64,000 nt of DNA from assembly GCF_020164595.1 (NCBI RefSeq), contig NZ_JAIQZE010000001.1, positions 62,001 to 126,000 on the forward strand, in the 5' to 3' direction. Numbering within the stretch: position 1 is the first letter of the stretch; the number at the start of each line of letters is the position of its first letter. The notes under the pieces are model-generated. The model was not told the origin of the DNA and did not search any database. It was given only the letters and a program-made list of their open reading frames with translations. Positions 1-8,939 of the stretch are shown in pieces. The translations under genes and the position numbers were made by a program. The DNA comes from Psychroflexus longus (lineage in GTDB: Bacteria > Bacteroidota > Bacteroidia > Flavobacteriales > Flavobacteriaceae).

Positions 1-81
1 AAGGATTGTGTAAAAACTCAATTAAATAGTCCAATAAAAGGGAATCTGATTTTTATCATATTTTGAATTTGACTCTCCATA

Positions 82-89
82 TACATTTG
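82..89 (+). promoter_or_regulatory. Candidate -7 box for the first universal stress gene
   Basis: TACATTTG matches the Bacteroidota -7 consensus TAnnTTTG exactly and lies 20 bases before the ATG at 109. No TTTG at the ideal 19-21 base spacing upstream is seen, so only the -7 half is supported. Confidence 0.45.
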
Positions 90-108
90 CATTCATAGAA
101 TTCTACCT

Positions 109-900
109 ATGAATGTAGTATTGCTTTCAGACTTTTCATCTGCATCCAGCCATATGTTGGATTATGCTGGAACGCTTTTTAAAAATCAAAAGGTCAATTT
201 TACAATTTTACACATCAAAGCACCTTGTGAAAGCGAAAGCTGTAGCGGGAAATGCAGTGTCGTTTTCAATCAAAAATTGAAGAAAGATCGAAATCTTCTA
301 GAGCTGAACGGCTATCATGTTGACCAAATACAACTAAAATTTATAGAAGGCGCCTATATTGAAAGTATACGCAATGTTATAGCAGAACAACACACAGATT
401 TAATTATGCTAGGGAACTCAAACAAAGGCGGATACAATACTGGTCTTTTCTTTGATAAAAAAACTTTGGAAATCATTACAAAAGTGAAATGTTCGGTAGT
501 TTTGGTTCCTGAAGAATCAATTATCAAACTACCACAAAAAGCATTATTACCAACAGATTTCTCCATTACTTCGGATTATAGCATTTTTAATATTTTGACC
601 TCTCTACCTTTTGTTAACCAAACGCATCTTTCCCTTCTCCCAACCGGCTTAAATAAAACTTTGGGCCCAAACAGAAAACATTCTAAAGAATTAATTTCTA
701 AAGTAATAAACTCTTTAGAATTTAAAAGTGTGAAAGAAATTTACTCTACTACCAAAGCTTCTTGCATCGAAGGCTTTGATTTGGTTATGGTCATGGCCAA
801 AAATTTGAGCATTTTTCAGGATTTATTCAGCACTTCCCAAAGCTCGCTTTGTCGTCCAGAAACACCTATTCTATTCCTGCACGATTCCAGGAAGTTATAA
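109..900 (+). CDS. Universal stress protein family (UspA-like), divergent
   Basis: A 263-residue protein built like a tandem Usp protein. The N-terminal domain opens with a hydrophobic strand (MNVVLLSDFS) in the usual position for the Usp fold and has the late strand CSVVLVPE near residue 130; a second, weaker Usp half starts at ALLPTDFS near residue 145. The glycine-rich ATP-binding signature (G-2x-G-9x-G) is degraded to GNSNKGGYNTGLFF, so nucleotide binding is doubtful. An unusual cysteine cluster (CESESCSGKCSV, residues about 40-51) lies where ordinary Usp proteins have none. The gene is separated by only 57 bases from an AsmA-like gene, and a second Usp gene follows on the opposite strand. 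Usp proteins are cytosolic stress and signalling proteins; a specific role cannot be read here. Confidence 0.75.
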   Translation: MNVVLLSDFSSASSHMLDYAGTLFKNQKVNFTILHIKAPCESESCSGKCSVVFNQKLKKDRNLLELNGYHVDQIQLKFIEGAYIESIRNVIAEQHTDLIMLGNSNKGGYNTGLFFDKKTLEIITKVKCSVVLVPEESIIKLPQKALLPTDFSITSDYSIFNILTSLPFVNQTHLSLLPTGLNKTLGPNRKHSKELISKVINSLEFKSVKEIYSTTKASCIEGFDLVMVMAKNLSIFQDLFSTSQSSLCRPETPILFLHDSRKL

Positions 901-957
901 GACTTGATATTCGGTTGATTTTTTTTGTTTAATTTCAAAAATCCTAATCAATTGAAC

Positions 958-2409
958 ATGAAAATTTATTTACGCTACATTCTTATTTTTCTGATTCTAG
1001 TTATTGCAGGTTACCTGTCCATCAACTTTTTGGTGAGCAAAAGAATTAATACCTTATTATCTGAAGAAAAAAACCTGACCTACTCTAGCATAAGCATTAA
1101 CTCTCTAACTGGTAATTTGGGGCTAGTAGATGTTGATTTTAGCGATGACGGGAAACAGATTTATATCGAGACGATTGATATCGATTTGGACTTAATTCAT
1201 TACATAATTAATAGTAAAATCAAGATTCAAAGCGTTGATGCAGACGGCTTTGATCTAAAAATAATCTCGTCTCCAGATTCTGAAAAAATCTCAAACAAGA
1301 AACTAGACTTCACTCAAATCGATAAGTTGCAATTAAAAAATTCCAAAATTAGAATTAGGAAAGAAAACAAAGCCGCTTTTGAAATTTCAAATTTAAAACT
1401 TGAAATTGAAGACCTACAATGGTCAAGTTTGGAAGATTTCTCATGGCTTGGAAATAAAACTTTGAGAATTGAAGGAGAAGATCTAAGACAAGAACTCGAC
1501 CTCTTACATGATCTTAAAAGTGAAAAGTTTTTATACGATAATGCTAGATTTACCCTTAGCGAATTCAGTATAGAACCGAAATTCAAAAAAAGTAATTATG
1601 TAAAGTATATTGAGACTGAGAAGGATTTGATGTCCTTAAAATCAAAAACCATTCAAGCAAGTGGTTTTGATTTTGAAAACCAGGACAACTTAAAAAGCAT
1701 CGTTTTCAATAAAATCTCAATTGACTCTACCTCCTTCAATATTTACAGGGATAAAACAATTACAGACGACATGTCTATCAAAACTTTGTATAGTGAAAGT
1801 TTAAGAAATTTAAACTTCAAGTTATCTATTGACTCTCTGCTAGTTTCTAACCTAAACCTCACCTACCAGGAATTAATTGATAAAGACCTTAAGCCGGGGC
1901 AGATTCAATTTAATTCTATCCAAGCTGAAATTACAAACATTCATAATTCTTTGAAAGCCGATCATCCAAATATAAAAGTTCAGGCGAATGCAAAGTTTAC
2001 AGATAATTCTGAAATCTTATTTAACTATAATTTTGTTCCAGATCATGAGCAGTTTTATGTGTCAACACACTTAAGACAAATCAAAGATTCTTCAATCAAT
2101 GACTTTTTTGGCCCTGCAATGCGCATGAAATTGGGTGGTGAGATCAATGATATTAAAACAAATATAATTGGAAATAACAGTAAAATGAACGGTGACTTTT
2201 CAATTGCTTACAAGAAACTTAAATTGAATATTATTAAAAAAGATGGTTCTAAAAATAATTTTGCTAGTCTATTAAGCAATGTATTTGTGAAGAATAAAGA
2301 TGTTGATGACAAACACAAGATTGAAATATTAGAGAGGGATAACACCAAATCTTTTTGGAATTACGTTTGGAACTTTCATTTCCAAGGTCTTAAAAAATCT
2401 TTGCTTTAA
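958..2409 (+). CDS. AsmA/DUF748-like membrane-anchored protein
   Basis: A 483-residue protein with one N-terminal membrane segment (residues about 4-24) followed by a long soluble part rich in alternating beta-strand patterns (for example ISINSLTGNLGLVDVDF and KIQSVDADGFDLKI). That layout is typical of AsmA-like or DUF748 proteins, which are anchored in the inner membrane, span the periplasm and are linked to lipid or outer-membrane homeostasis. Family assignment is by pattern only. I chose the ATG at 958 because the reading frame can be extended to a TTG at 925, but the extension adds 11 polar residues before the membrane segment. The 3' end overlaps the convergent Usp gene by 4 bases. Confidence 0.55.
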   Translation: MKIYLRYILIFLILVIAGYLSINFLVSKRINTLLSEEKNLTYSSISINSLTGNLGLVDVDFSDDGKQIYIETIDIDLDLIHYIINSKIKIQSVDADGFDLKIISSPDSEKISNKKLDFTQIDKLQLKNSKIRIRKENKAAFEISNLKLEIEDLQWSSLEDFSWLGNKTLRIEGEDLRQELDLLHDLKSEKFLYDNARFTLSEFSIEPKFKKSNYVKYIETEKDLMSLKSKTIQASGFDFENQDNLKSIVFNKISIDSTSFNIYRDKTITDDMSIKTLYSESLRNLNFKLSIDSLLVSNLNLTYQELIDKDLKPGQIQFNSIQAEITNIHNSLKADHPNIKVQANAKFTDNSEILFNYNFVPDHEQFYVSTHLRQIKDSSINDFFGPAMRMKLGGEINDIKTNIIGNNSKMNGDFSIAYKKLKLNIIKKDGSKNNFASLLSNVFVKNKDVDDKHKIEILERDNTKSFWNYVWNFHFQGLKKSLL

Positions 2410-3242
2410 ATCTTAAAAGTTAGTATTGGCGTTTGTACGTGATTTACAACACCCTCAGCGATACTGCCGCTAATAAAGTGTGAAATACCCTTCCTCCCAT
2501 GAGTTCCAATTCCTATTAAATCCGCATTAATTTTGGATGAAAAATTTCGAATTCCTCTCTCAACAGTCACATCATTATAAATATGAAATTGAGAAATGTC
2601 GTAGTTGATACCACTTATGAATTCATCTAAAAAGGAATCTATCTCCTCTGTAGTTTTAAATTTGTTTGGAGTATTTATATAGGCAAGATGCAATTGAGCA
2701 TTTAAAATTTTTGAAAATTCAAAAGCTGATTTAAAAGCTTTTCTATTCTTGATTGTAAGATTTGATACAAATGCAAAGTTTTCAATCTTGAAAATGGGCA
2801 TCTCTTTTTTGATGACTAAAACAGGTATTTTTGAAGACCTGACTACTTTTTCGGTATTTGAACCAATAAATATGTCTTGCAAACAATCAGAACCGTTGGA
2901 TCCCATGACTATGATATCGCAATCGTATTTTTTAACCGTTGAAAGAACACCATCTGAAGTAGAATTGAATTCTACAACTTCATGGATTTTGATTCCTTCA
3001 AGATGATAACTCATCTTGTCCAGTAACTCAGCAAACTTTTTGTGTGCAAGCTTCAGGAAAAACATCGACTCAGGAAGGTCACCGCCTATTCCTTCATTGA
3101 GCGGGTCGATGAGTTGCAGAGGTAGCTCCAGCAGATGAAGAATATAAATTTCACCATCATATTTTTTTGCAATTTGCGCAGCTACTTTGAGTGCATTATC
3201 TGCAGGTAAGGAAAAATCTGTAGGAACAAGAATTCTTTTCAT
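2406..3242 (-). CDS. Universal stress protein, two Usp domains, ATP-binding type
   Basis: A 278-residue tandem Usp protein. Domain 1 starts MKRILVPTDFS and ends with the signature GSNGSDCLQDIFIGSNTEKV followed by PVLVIKK; domain 2 (from about residue 150) ends with GTHGRKGISHFISGS and PILTFKI. Both carry the G-2x-G-9x-G(S/T) loop of ATP-binding Usp proteins, unlike the divergent Usp gene at 109-900. The length and two-domain layout are common in Bacteroidota. It is transcribed towards the AsmA-like gene and back-to-back with the rimP operon. No clear promoter was seen in the 136-base gap to rimP on this strand. Confidence 0.9.
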   Translation of the reverse strand: MKRILVPTDFSLPADNALKVAAQIAKKYDGEIYILHLLELPLQLIDPLNEGIGGDLPESMFFLKLAHKKFAELLDKMSYHLEGIKIHEVVEFNSTSDGVLSTVKKYDCDIIVMGSNGSDCLQDIFIGSNTEKVVRSSKIPVLVIKKEMPIFKIENFAFVSNLTIKNRKAFKSAFEFSKILNAQLHLAYINTPNKFKTTEEIDSFLDEFISGINYDISQFHIYNDVTVERGIRNFSSKINADLIGIGTHGRKGISHFISGSIAEGVVNHVQTPILTFKI

Positions 3243-3294
3243 ATTAAATCATATATAGTTCCTAAATTACTTTAAATTATAAAAAATCAGGCTC

Positions 3295-3325
3295 TTTTAT
3301 AACTGATAAATTATTATTACATTTG
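3295..3325 (+). promoter_or_regulatory. Promoter of the rimP-nusA-infB operon
   Basis: TTTT at 3295-3298, a 19-base spacer, then TACATTTG at 3318-3325. The -7 box is a perfect TAnnTTTG and the -33 element differs from TTTG at one base, with correct spacing. The start of transcription would be near 3332, giving a leader of about 47 bases. Confidence 0.6.
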
Positions 3326-3340
3326 CAAAGTTTTGAATAT

Positions 3341-3367
3341 GAGGGGACAAATTAGTCCCCTCTTTTT
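3341..3367 (+). promoter_or_regulatory. Terminator-like hairpin in the rimP leader (possible attenuator)
   Basis: GAGGGGAC, a 6-base loop, then the exact complement GTCCCCTC followed by five T. This is a perfect 8-bp G/C-rich stem plus T tract, the shape of an intrinsic terminator, yet it sits between the predicted promoter and the rimP start codon (12 bases before it). The upstream gene is on the other strand, so it cannot be that gene's terminator in this orientation. A leader attenuator for the nusA operon is the simplest reading. Confidence 0.6.
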
Positions 3368-3378
3368 ATAAGTATTGA

Positions 3379-3852
3379 ATGGCTTTAGATAAAGAGCAAA
3401 TAATGACCTTGGTAAAAGAGGGTCTTCAAGAGGATGAAAGTCTATTCCTAATTGATTTACAAATTTCTAGTGGTAATAACATCAAAGTTATAATTGATGG
3501 TGATAGAGATCTATCCATTTCAGATTGTGTGAACATCAGCAGAGCCATAGAACATAATCTGGATAGGGAAATTGAAGATTTCTCGCTGGAAGTAGCTTCA
3601 TGTGGCGCTACCGAACCACTGGAATACATCAGACAATATCAAAAAAATGTCGGAAGGAAGTTGTCTGTAGTTACAGAAGAAGAGAAAATTGAAGCTGATT
3701 TAATAGGCGTTGAAGATGATATTATCCACCTTAAGTGGGTAGCTAAAGAACCTAAACCTGTTGGCAAGGGTAAACATAAAGTGCAGAAAGAAGCAAAAAT
3801 AGCTTTCGATGATATCGTAAAAGCTCAAGTTATAATAAATTTTAACAAATAA
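3379..3852 (+). CDS. rimP: Ribosome maturation factor RimP
   Basis: A 157-residue protein of normal RimP length. The N-terminal domain (about 1-80) contains VEVASCG-like text (SLEVASCGATEPLEYIRQY), matching the conserved EVSSPGLxRPL region of RimP in the divergent form usual in Bacteroidota; the C-terminal SH3-like domain follows (about 85-155). RimP acts in the cytosol in late 30S subunit assembly. It is the first gene of the conserved rimP-nusA-infB operon, with 7 bases between its stop and the nusA start. Confidence 0.93.
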   Translation: MALDKEQIMTLVKEGLQEDESLFLIDLQISSGNNIKVIIDGDRDLSISDCVNISRAIEHNLDREIEDFSLEVASCGATEPLEYIRQYQKNVGRKLSVVTEEEKIEADLIGVEDDIIHLKWVAKEPKPVGKGKHKVQKEAKIAFDDIVKAQVIINFNK

Positions 3853-3859
3853 AGATATT

Positions 3860-5095
3860 ATGGAAAATATCGATTTGATCAACTCGTTTTCTGAATTTAA
3901 AGACGATAAATTAATAGATCGAGTAACCTTAATGGCTATTCTAGAAGACGTTTTCAGGAACGCTTTGAAAAAGAAGTTTGGACAAGATGATAATTTTGAT
4001 ATTATTATCAATCCAGATAAAGGCGATTTAGAAATATGGAGAAATAGAATTGTTGTTAATGACGGTGAAGTTGAAGATGATAATGCTGAAATCTCCCTTA
4101 CCGATGCCAGAAAGATAGAACCCGATTTTGAGGTTGGTGAAGATGTTTCCGAAGAAGTGAAGCTTTTTCAATTAGGCCGTAGAGCAATTCTTGCCCTAAG
4201 ACAAAACCTGATTTCAAAAATACATGAACATGACAGCACCAACACCTTCAAATATTTCCAAGATTTAATTGGTGAAATTTATTCCGCTGAGGTTCATCAC
4301 GTGAGACATAATGTGGTTATCCTTTTGGATGATGATGGAAATGAGCTTATCATACCTAAAGAACATCAGATCCCTTCTGACTTTTACAGAAAAGGTGACA
4401 ATATCAGAGGTGTCATCGAAAAAGTAGAACTTAAAGGTAATAAACCAGTTATCATATTGTCAAGAACATCACCAATGTTCTTGGAGAAATTGTTTGAACA
4501 AGAGATACCTGAAGTTTTTGACGGATTGATAACTGTAAAAAACGCAGTAAGAATTCCTGGTGAAAAAGCTAAAGTAGCCGTTGATACTTATGATGACCGA
4601 ATAGATCCAGTTGGAGCCTGTGTAGGTATGAAAGGGTCTCGTATACATGGAATTGTAAGAGAATTAGGGAATGAAAATATTGATGTAATCAACTACACCA
4701 ATAACCCACAACTTTATATACAGAGAGCTTTAAGTCCTGCAAAGATTGTTAATATCAAGCTGGACGAAGAAAAGAAATATGCGGAGGTTACCTTAAAACC
4801 AGAAGAGGTTTCAAAAGCTATAGGTCGTGGTGGACACAACATCAGACTAGCTGGCCAACTTACAGGTTATAATATAGAGGTCTTCAGAGACGGAATTGAA
4901 GAAGAGGATGTTGAATTGACAGAATTCAAAGATGAAATTGAAGACTGGGTGATTAAAGAATTTAGTAGAATAGGTTTGGATACTGCAAAAAGTATCTTAG
5001 AATTGGAAGTAAGTGATCTCGTGAGAAGAACAGATTTGGAAGAAGAGACTGTTATGAACGTAATCAAAATTTTAAAAGAAGAGTTTGAAGAATAG
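3860..5095 (+). CDS. nusA: Transcription termination/antitermination protein NusA
   Basis: A 411-residue NusA. Visible parts in order: RNA-polymerase-binding N-terminal domain (about 1-125), S1 domain (about 135-195, with GEIYSAEVHHVRHNVVIL), and two KH domains (about 200-345), the second carrying the GRGGHN loop (AIGRGGHNIRLAGQ). A short helical tail (about 350-411) follows; the long acidic repeats of E. coli NusA are absent, as usual in this phylum. NusA modulates pausing, termination and antitermination. In many bacteria it feeds back on its own operon, which is relevant to the hairpin in the leader. Confidence 0.95.
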   Translation: MENIDLINSFSEFKDDKLIDRVTLMAILEDVFRNALKKKFGQDDNFDIIINPDKGDLEIWRNRIVVNDGEVEDDNAEISLTDARKIEPDFEVGEDVSEEVKLFQLGRRAILALRQNLISKIHEHDSTNTFKYFQDLIGEIYSAEVHHVRHNVVILLDDDGNELIIPKEHQIPSDFYRKGDNIRGVIEKVELKGNKPVIILSRTSPMFLEKLFEQEIPEVFDGLITVKNAVRIPGEKAKVAVDTYDDRIDPVGACVGMKGSRIHGIVRELGNENIDVINYTNNPQLYIQRALSPAKIVNIKLDEEKKYAEVTLKPEEVSKAIGRGGHNIRLAGQLTGYNIEVFRDGIEEEDVELTEFKDEIEDWVIKEFSRIGLDTAKSILELEVSDLVRRTDLEEETVMNVIKILKEEFEE

Positions 5096-5150
5096 ATTAT
5101 TTAAACTCATCTTTGTAACATTATATAAGAGCTAATATTAGAGGCAATTT

Positions 5151-7940
5151 ATGGCTGAATCAAAACAAACAAGATTAAATAAAGTACTGAGAGAATTTAA
5201 CATTTCACTAGATCGTGCTGTGGAATATTTAAATACTCAAGGCTACGAAATTGAAGCAAGACCTACAACGAAGATTTCTTCGGAAGTTTACGAGGTTTTA
5301 TCAGACAAGTTCGAAACTGATAAAAGCAAAAAAGTAGCTTCCAAAGAGGTGAGTGAAGAACGCAAAAAGGAAAAGGAAGAATTGCGTCTTGCTAGAGAGC
5401 AGGAGCTCGAAAAGAAAAAAGAAGAGGAAGCCAGAAGAGAGCGTCAAGCTGAAGAAAATAAGAAAAAGATAGAGGCTGCTAAAGCAAAAGAGCAAGAAGA
5501 TAAATCCAAAGCAGAAGAAGCTTCTAAGAAAGCAGATCAGGAAGAAGAAGAAACTATCAGGTCCAAGTCCAAAATTTCTGGCTTAAAGCAAGTGGGGAAA
5601 ATTGAGCTTAAAGATGAAAAAAGAGGAAACCCTAAAGGCAAAAAAACATCGGATAAGTCTGAAAAGTCTTCAAAACCTGCTCAAACAACTACCGCAAAAG
5701 AGACTCCGAAAAAAGCTGATGAAAAACCTCAGATTAAGAAATCTGACAAAGAGGAGGAGAAAACTCCAGAAGAAGTTAAACACGAGACCCAGTATACAAA
5801 GCTATCCGGGCCTAACTTCACAGGTGAAAAAATTGATTTAAATCAATTCAAAAAAGCACCAACTAAAAAAGAAAAGGAGAAGGAAAAAGAGAAAGAAGCT
5901 GCTTCAAGAAGAAGAAAGCGTAAACGTATTTCTAAGACAAACACTTCACCAGGAGCAAACAAGCCTGCTGGCAAAAGAGGTGCTGCAAAACCATCTTCAA
6001 GAAGAGGTGCAAAACCTGTGCAAAAGGAAGAGCCTACCCCTGAGGAAGTACAAAAGCAAGTAAGAGAAACCTTAGAAAAACTTCAAGGTAGATCTTCAGG
6101 TAAAAAAGGAGCAAAATATAGAAGAGATAAAAGAGATCAGCACAAACAGCGTTCTCAGGATGATATCACTCAACAGGAGAAAGAAAGTAAGATCCTTAAG
6201 GTTACTGAATTTGTAAGTGTCAATGAAATTGCCACGATGATGGACGTACCTGTAACTAAGATTATTTCTGCTTGTATGTCTCTTGGGATGATGGTAACAA
6301 TGAATCAAAGACTGGATGCAGAAACTTTAAGTGTTGTAGCAGAAGAATTTGGTTACGAAGTTGAATTTGTAAGTGCTGAAGTCGAAGATCCGACTGAGAC
6401 TGTTGCAGAAGATCCTGAAGATCTAAAACCAAGAGCTCCAATTGTGACCGTCATGGGTCACGTCGACCACGGTAAAACATCTTTACTGGATTTTATTAGA
6501 GAAGAAAACGTAATTGCCGGTGAATCCGGAGGTATTACTCAGCACATCGGTGCTTATAGTGTACAAATTAAAACAGGTGAAACTATTTCATTCCTTGATA
6601 CTCCTGGTCACGAAGCTTTTACAGCAATGCGAGCCAGAGGTGCACAAGTAACAGATATTGCAATTATTGTCATTGCGGCAGATGATGACGTGATGCCTCA
6701 GACAAAAGAAGCAATTTCTCACGCTCAAGCTGCCGGAGTGCCAATAGTCTTTGCAATCAATAAGGTCGATTTACCTACAGCTAACGTTGAAAAAATAAAA
6801 GAGTCTTTAGCCAACATGAATCTTTTAGTAGAAGATTGGGGAGGGAAAGTTCAATCTCAAGAAATTTCAGCAAAACATGGTACTGGTGTTCCAGAACTAT
6901 TGGAAAAAGTTTTACTTGAGGCTGAATTATTAGACCTTAAAGCTAATCCTAATAGACTTGCCAAAGGTAGTGTTGTTGAAGCATTCCTAGATAAAGGTAG
7001 AGGTTATGTTTCTACAATTTTAGTACAAACAGGTACTTTAAAAATTGGAGATTATGTGTTAGCTGGTACCACAAGTGGTAAGATAAAAGCTATGCAGGAT
7101 GAGCGTGGTAACAAGGTAAAAGAAGCAACACCGTCTACACCAGTATCGATACTTGGTCTTGATGGCGCACCACAAGCAGGTGACACTTTCCAAGTGATGC
7201 AGGATGAAAGAGAAGCAAAAGATATAGCTTCTAAGAGAAATCAACTTCAAAGGGAGCAAAGTGTAAGAACGCAGAAACATATTACACTGGACGAAATTGG
7301 AAGACGTATTGCTTTGGGAGATTTCAAAGAATTGAACATTATCTTAAAAGCAGATGTGGATGGTTCTGTAGAAGCATTAACAGACAGTTTACAAAAACTA
7401 TCAACTGAAGAAATTCAAGTCAACATTATACATAGAGGTGTTGGAGCCATTACAGAAAGTGATGTACTTCTAGCCTCAGCATCTGAAGCTGTAATTATCG
7501 GATTTAACGTGAGACCAGCAGGTAATGCTAGAACACTCGCAGATAATGAAGAAATCGATATCAGAATGTACTCAATCATCTACGATGCCATCAATGACAT
7601 CAAAGATGCTATGGAGGGTATGCTTTCTCCAGAATTGAGAGAAGAGATTACAGGTACTGCAGAAATCAGAGAAACTTTCAAGATTTCAAAAATTGGAACG
7701 ATCGCCGGTTGTATGGTGTTAACAGGAAAAATTTACAGAAATTCTGGAATCCGACTCATAAGGGATGGAATTGTCATCCATACTGGTACTCTAACTTCTC
7801 TGAAGCGTTTCAAAGACGATGTTAAAGAAGTTTCTAAAGGATACGACTGTGGAATGCAGTTGAAAAATTATAACGACATCCAAGAAGGAGATATTCTAGA
7901 AGCTTTCCAGGAAGTGGAGGTCAAAAAGAAGTTGAAATAA
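5151..7940 (+). CDS. infB: Translation initiation factor IF-2
   Basis: A 929-residue IF-2. Residues 1-50 resemble the IF2 N-terminal domain; residues about 60-330 are a very charged, low-complexity Lys/Glu/Arg region that varies between species. The GTPase domain has G1 GHVDHGKT at 436-443, G2/G3 DTPGHEA and NKVD, then domains II-IV typical of IF-2 (for example VDGSVEAL and [10 protein letters not shown]). IF-2 delivers initiator tRNA to the 30S subunit and promotes subunit joining. A GAGG motif sits 7 bases before the ATG. It is the last gene of the operon and is followed by an intrinsic terminator. Confidence 0.97.
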   Translation: MAESKQTRLNKVLREFNISLDRAVEYLNTQGYEIEARPTTKISSEVYEVLSDKFETDKSKKVASKEVSEERKKEKEELRLAREQELEKKKEEEARRERQAEENKKKIEAAKAKEQEDKSKAEEASKKADQEEEETIRSKSKISGLKQVGKIELKDEKRGNPKGKKTSDKSEKSSKPAQTTTAKETPKKADEKPQIKKSDKEEEKTPEEVKHETQYTKLSGPNFTGEKIDLNQFKKAPTKKEKEKEKEKEAASRRRKRKRISKTNTSPGANKPAGKRGAAKPSSRRGAKPVQKEEPTPEEVQKQVRETLEKLQGRSSGKKGAKYRRDKRDQHKQRSQDDITQQEKESKILKVTEFVSVNEIATMMDVPVTKIISACMSLGMMVTMNQRLDAETLSVVAEEFGYEVEFVSAEVEDPTETVAEDPEDLKPRAPIVTVMGHVDHGKTSLLDFIREENVIAGESGGITQHIGAYSVQIKTGETISFLDTPGHEAFTAMRARGAQVTDIAIIVIAADDDVMPQTKEAISHAQAAGVPIVFAINKVDLPTANVEKIKESLANMNLLVEDWGGKVQSQEISAKHGTGVPELLEKVLLEAELLDLKANPNRLAKGSVVEAFLDKGRGYVSTILVQTGTLKIGDYVLAGTTSGKIKAMQDERGNKVKEATPSTPVSILGLDGAPQAGDTFQVMQDEREAKDIASKRNQLQREQSVRTQKHITLDEIGRRIALGDFKELNIILKADVDGSVEALTDSLQKLSTEEIQVNIIHRGVGAITESDVLLASASEAVIIGFNVRPAGNARTLADNEEIDIRMYSIIYDAINDIKDAMEGMLSPELREEITGTAEIRETFKISKIGTIAGCMVLTGKIYRNSGIRLIRDGIVIHTGTLTSLKRFKDDVKEVSKGYDCGMQLKNYNDIQEGDILEAFQEVEVKKKLK

Positions 7941-7963
7941 AATATCAGTTTTTTATAAATATG

Positions 7964-7993
7964 AAAAGCTCCACATCACGTGGGGCTTTTTTT
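7964..7993 (+). terminator. Intrinsic terminator after infB
   Basis: AGCTCCAC, 4-base loop, GTGGGGCT (one G-U pair) flanked by A4 and T7. It starts 24 bases after the infB stop and closes the rimP-nusA-infB operon. Confidence 0.85.
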
Positions 7994-8113
7994 ATAAAAG
8001 ATACCTAATAACAGGTATTGACAGAGCTTGAGTTAAGTTATAATTTTACGATGTAGCATTATAAGATATTATCTATTATGTTTCATCCTATGTTTGAGTA
8101 ACTAGCTCAGAAT

Positions 8114-8144
8114 AAAAAAGCTGATTAATCATCAGCTTTTTTTT
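8114..8144 (+). terminator. Second terminator-type hairpin downstream of infB
   Basis: AGCTGAT, 5-base loop, ATCAGCT with A6 before and T8 after, so it can work on either strand. There is no recognised gene directly upstream on either strand; it may be a back-up terminator or close a small transcript from the TATGTTTG box at 8089-8096. Confidence 0.7.
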
Positions 8145-8343
8145 ATGCCTTAGCATAGTGGAGTTTAAGTTATCTATGAGTCATCTTATTTAATAAATTT
8201 TACTTTCCGCTTAGAATAAAATTTCATAGATCCTGATAAACTTCAACTCAGGAACCTTCATAGAGGTAACTAGAAATAAGTCGATTTTAAAACTGTCTTT
8301 AAAGTGCAAGAAAATAAATAAGTATAATTGTGAGGATTTTATT

Positions 8344-8405
8344 AAAAAAAAACGCTTTCAATTAAGAAAACGGTTTTTGAATCAAATTCGCCTATTAGAG
8401 CTTCC
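8344..8405 (-). repeat. Decayed copy A of tRNA-Gln 3' end plus terminator
   Basis: An A-rich hairpin (CAATTAAGAAAACGG core) followed by GCCTATTAGAGCTT, a worn version of the GGCCTACTAGGGCTC that ends the intact tRNA gene. The rest of the tRNA is not recognisable. It lies about 155 bases from copy B and about 305 from the intact gene. Confidence 0.55.
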
Positions 8406-8500
8406 CCGTATAAGATTTCTACGGTTATTTCATTTCCTTGAAATCTATCACGGGATATCAAGGCACCTCGGGACTCATCATTCTAAACTTTCTATTTGAG

Positions 8501-8561
8501 AAAAAAATCCGATCTCAATTAAGAAACCGGATTAAAATAAAGTTGGCCTACTAGGGCTCCC
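8501..8561 (-). repeat. Decayed copy B of tRNA-Gln 3' end plus terminator
   Basis: Hairpin with the CAATTAAGAAACCGG core followed by AGTTGGCCTACTAGGGCTC, identical over 19 bases to the 3' end of the intact tRNA-Gln. After this point the match stops and a TCCCGAT palindrome follows, so the tRNA body is gone. Spacing of copies A, B and the intact gene is close to 150 bases, as expected for a former tandem array. Confidence 0.7.
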
Positions 8562-8650
8562 TTCGATCCCGATACTCATCGGGACTCAGGATAAACCCCG
8601 CCTGAACGGACGGGCAGGTTCTCGCCCTTAAATACTCTCTACCAGAAAAT

Positions 8651-8683
8651 AAAAAAACCGACTTCAATTAAGAAATCGGTTTT
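8651..8683 (-). terminator. Intrinsic terminator of tRNA-Gln
   Basis: AAAACCGA and TCGGTTTT form an 8-bp stem around CTTCAATTAAGAAA; read on the minus strand it ends in a run of T. It begins 9 bases after the tRNA 3' end. Confidence 0.75.
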
Positions 8684-8692
8684 AATTTAAGT

Positions 8693-8764
8693 TGGCCTAC
8701 TAGGGCTCGAACCTAGACTCTTCTGGACCAAAACCAGACGTGTTGCCAGTTACACCATAGGCCA
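8693..8764 (-). tRNA. tRNA-Gln (anticodon TTG)
   Basis: A 72-base cloverleaf on the minus strand. The acceptor arms TGGCCTA and TAGGCCA pair over 7 bases; the anticodon stem CTGG/CCAG holds the loop TTTTGGT with anticodon TTG; the T arm contains GGTTCGAGCC. The CCA tail is not encoded beyond the terminal A. A consensus promoter precedes it and a hairpin terminator follows. It is the only intact copy of what appears to have been a three-copy tandem array. Confidence 0.95.
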
Positions 8765-8779
8765 ATAATTATTGGAGTG

Positions 8780-8810
8780 CAAATATAAAACTAACTTTCA
8801 TACCACCAAA
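8780..8810 (-). promoter_or_regulatory. Promoter of tRNA-Gln
   Basis: On the minus strand TTTG (8807-8810), exactly 19 bases, then TATATTTG (8780-8787): a perfect match to the Bacteroidota housekeeping consensus TTTG-N19-TAnnTTTG. The tRNA starts 15 bases further on. This is the best promoter in the window and a useful internal reference for the others. Confidence 0.85.
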
Positions 8811-8939
8811 CCCATTTTGAAAATTATTTTTTAAAATTTTAAAAGTTCCCAGAATTCATTTAAAATTAGTTGAAATAATAAACAATATCAAGCGTTTATA
8901 AGTTTTTATAAATGTTTATTTTCGTCCAAAATATTTTCA

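Larger units (their letters stand above)
7994..8692. other. About 700 bases without a protein gene between infB and tRNA-Gln
   Basis: Contains a lone TAnnTTTG box (TATGTTTG, 8089-8096), a second terminator-type hairpin (8114-8144), and two decayed copies of the tRNA-Gln 3' end plus its terminator (8344-8405 and 8501-8561). Small palindromes lie between the copies: TCCCGAT-4-ATCGGGA at 8567-8584 and a GC-rich CCCGCCTG/CGGGCAGG element at 8597-8618. No open frame longer than a few dozen codons looks coding. Confidence 0.6.

Noticed and set aside
5450-6150. Plus-strand and minus-strand frames within the charged part of infB
   Set aside because: They come from low-complexity Lys/Glu codons in the IF-2 linker.
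8501-8561. A second functional tRNA-Gln
   Set aside because: Only the 3' end is present; acceptor 5' strand, D arm and anticodon arm are missing.
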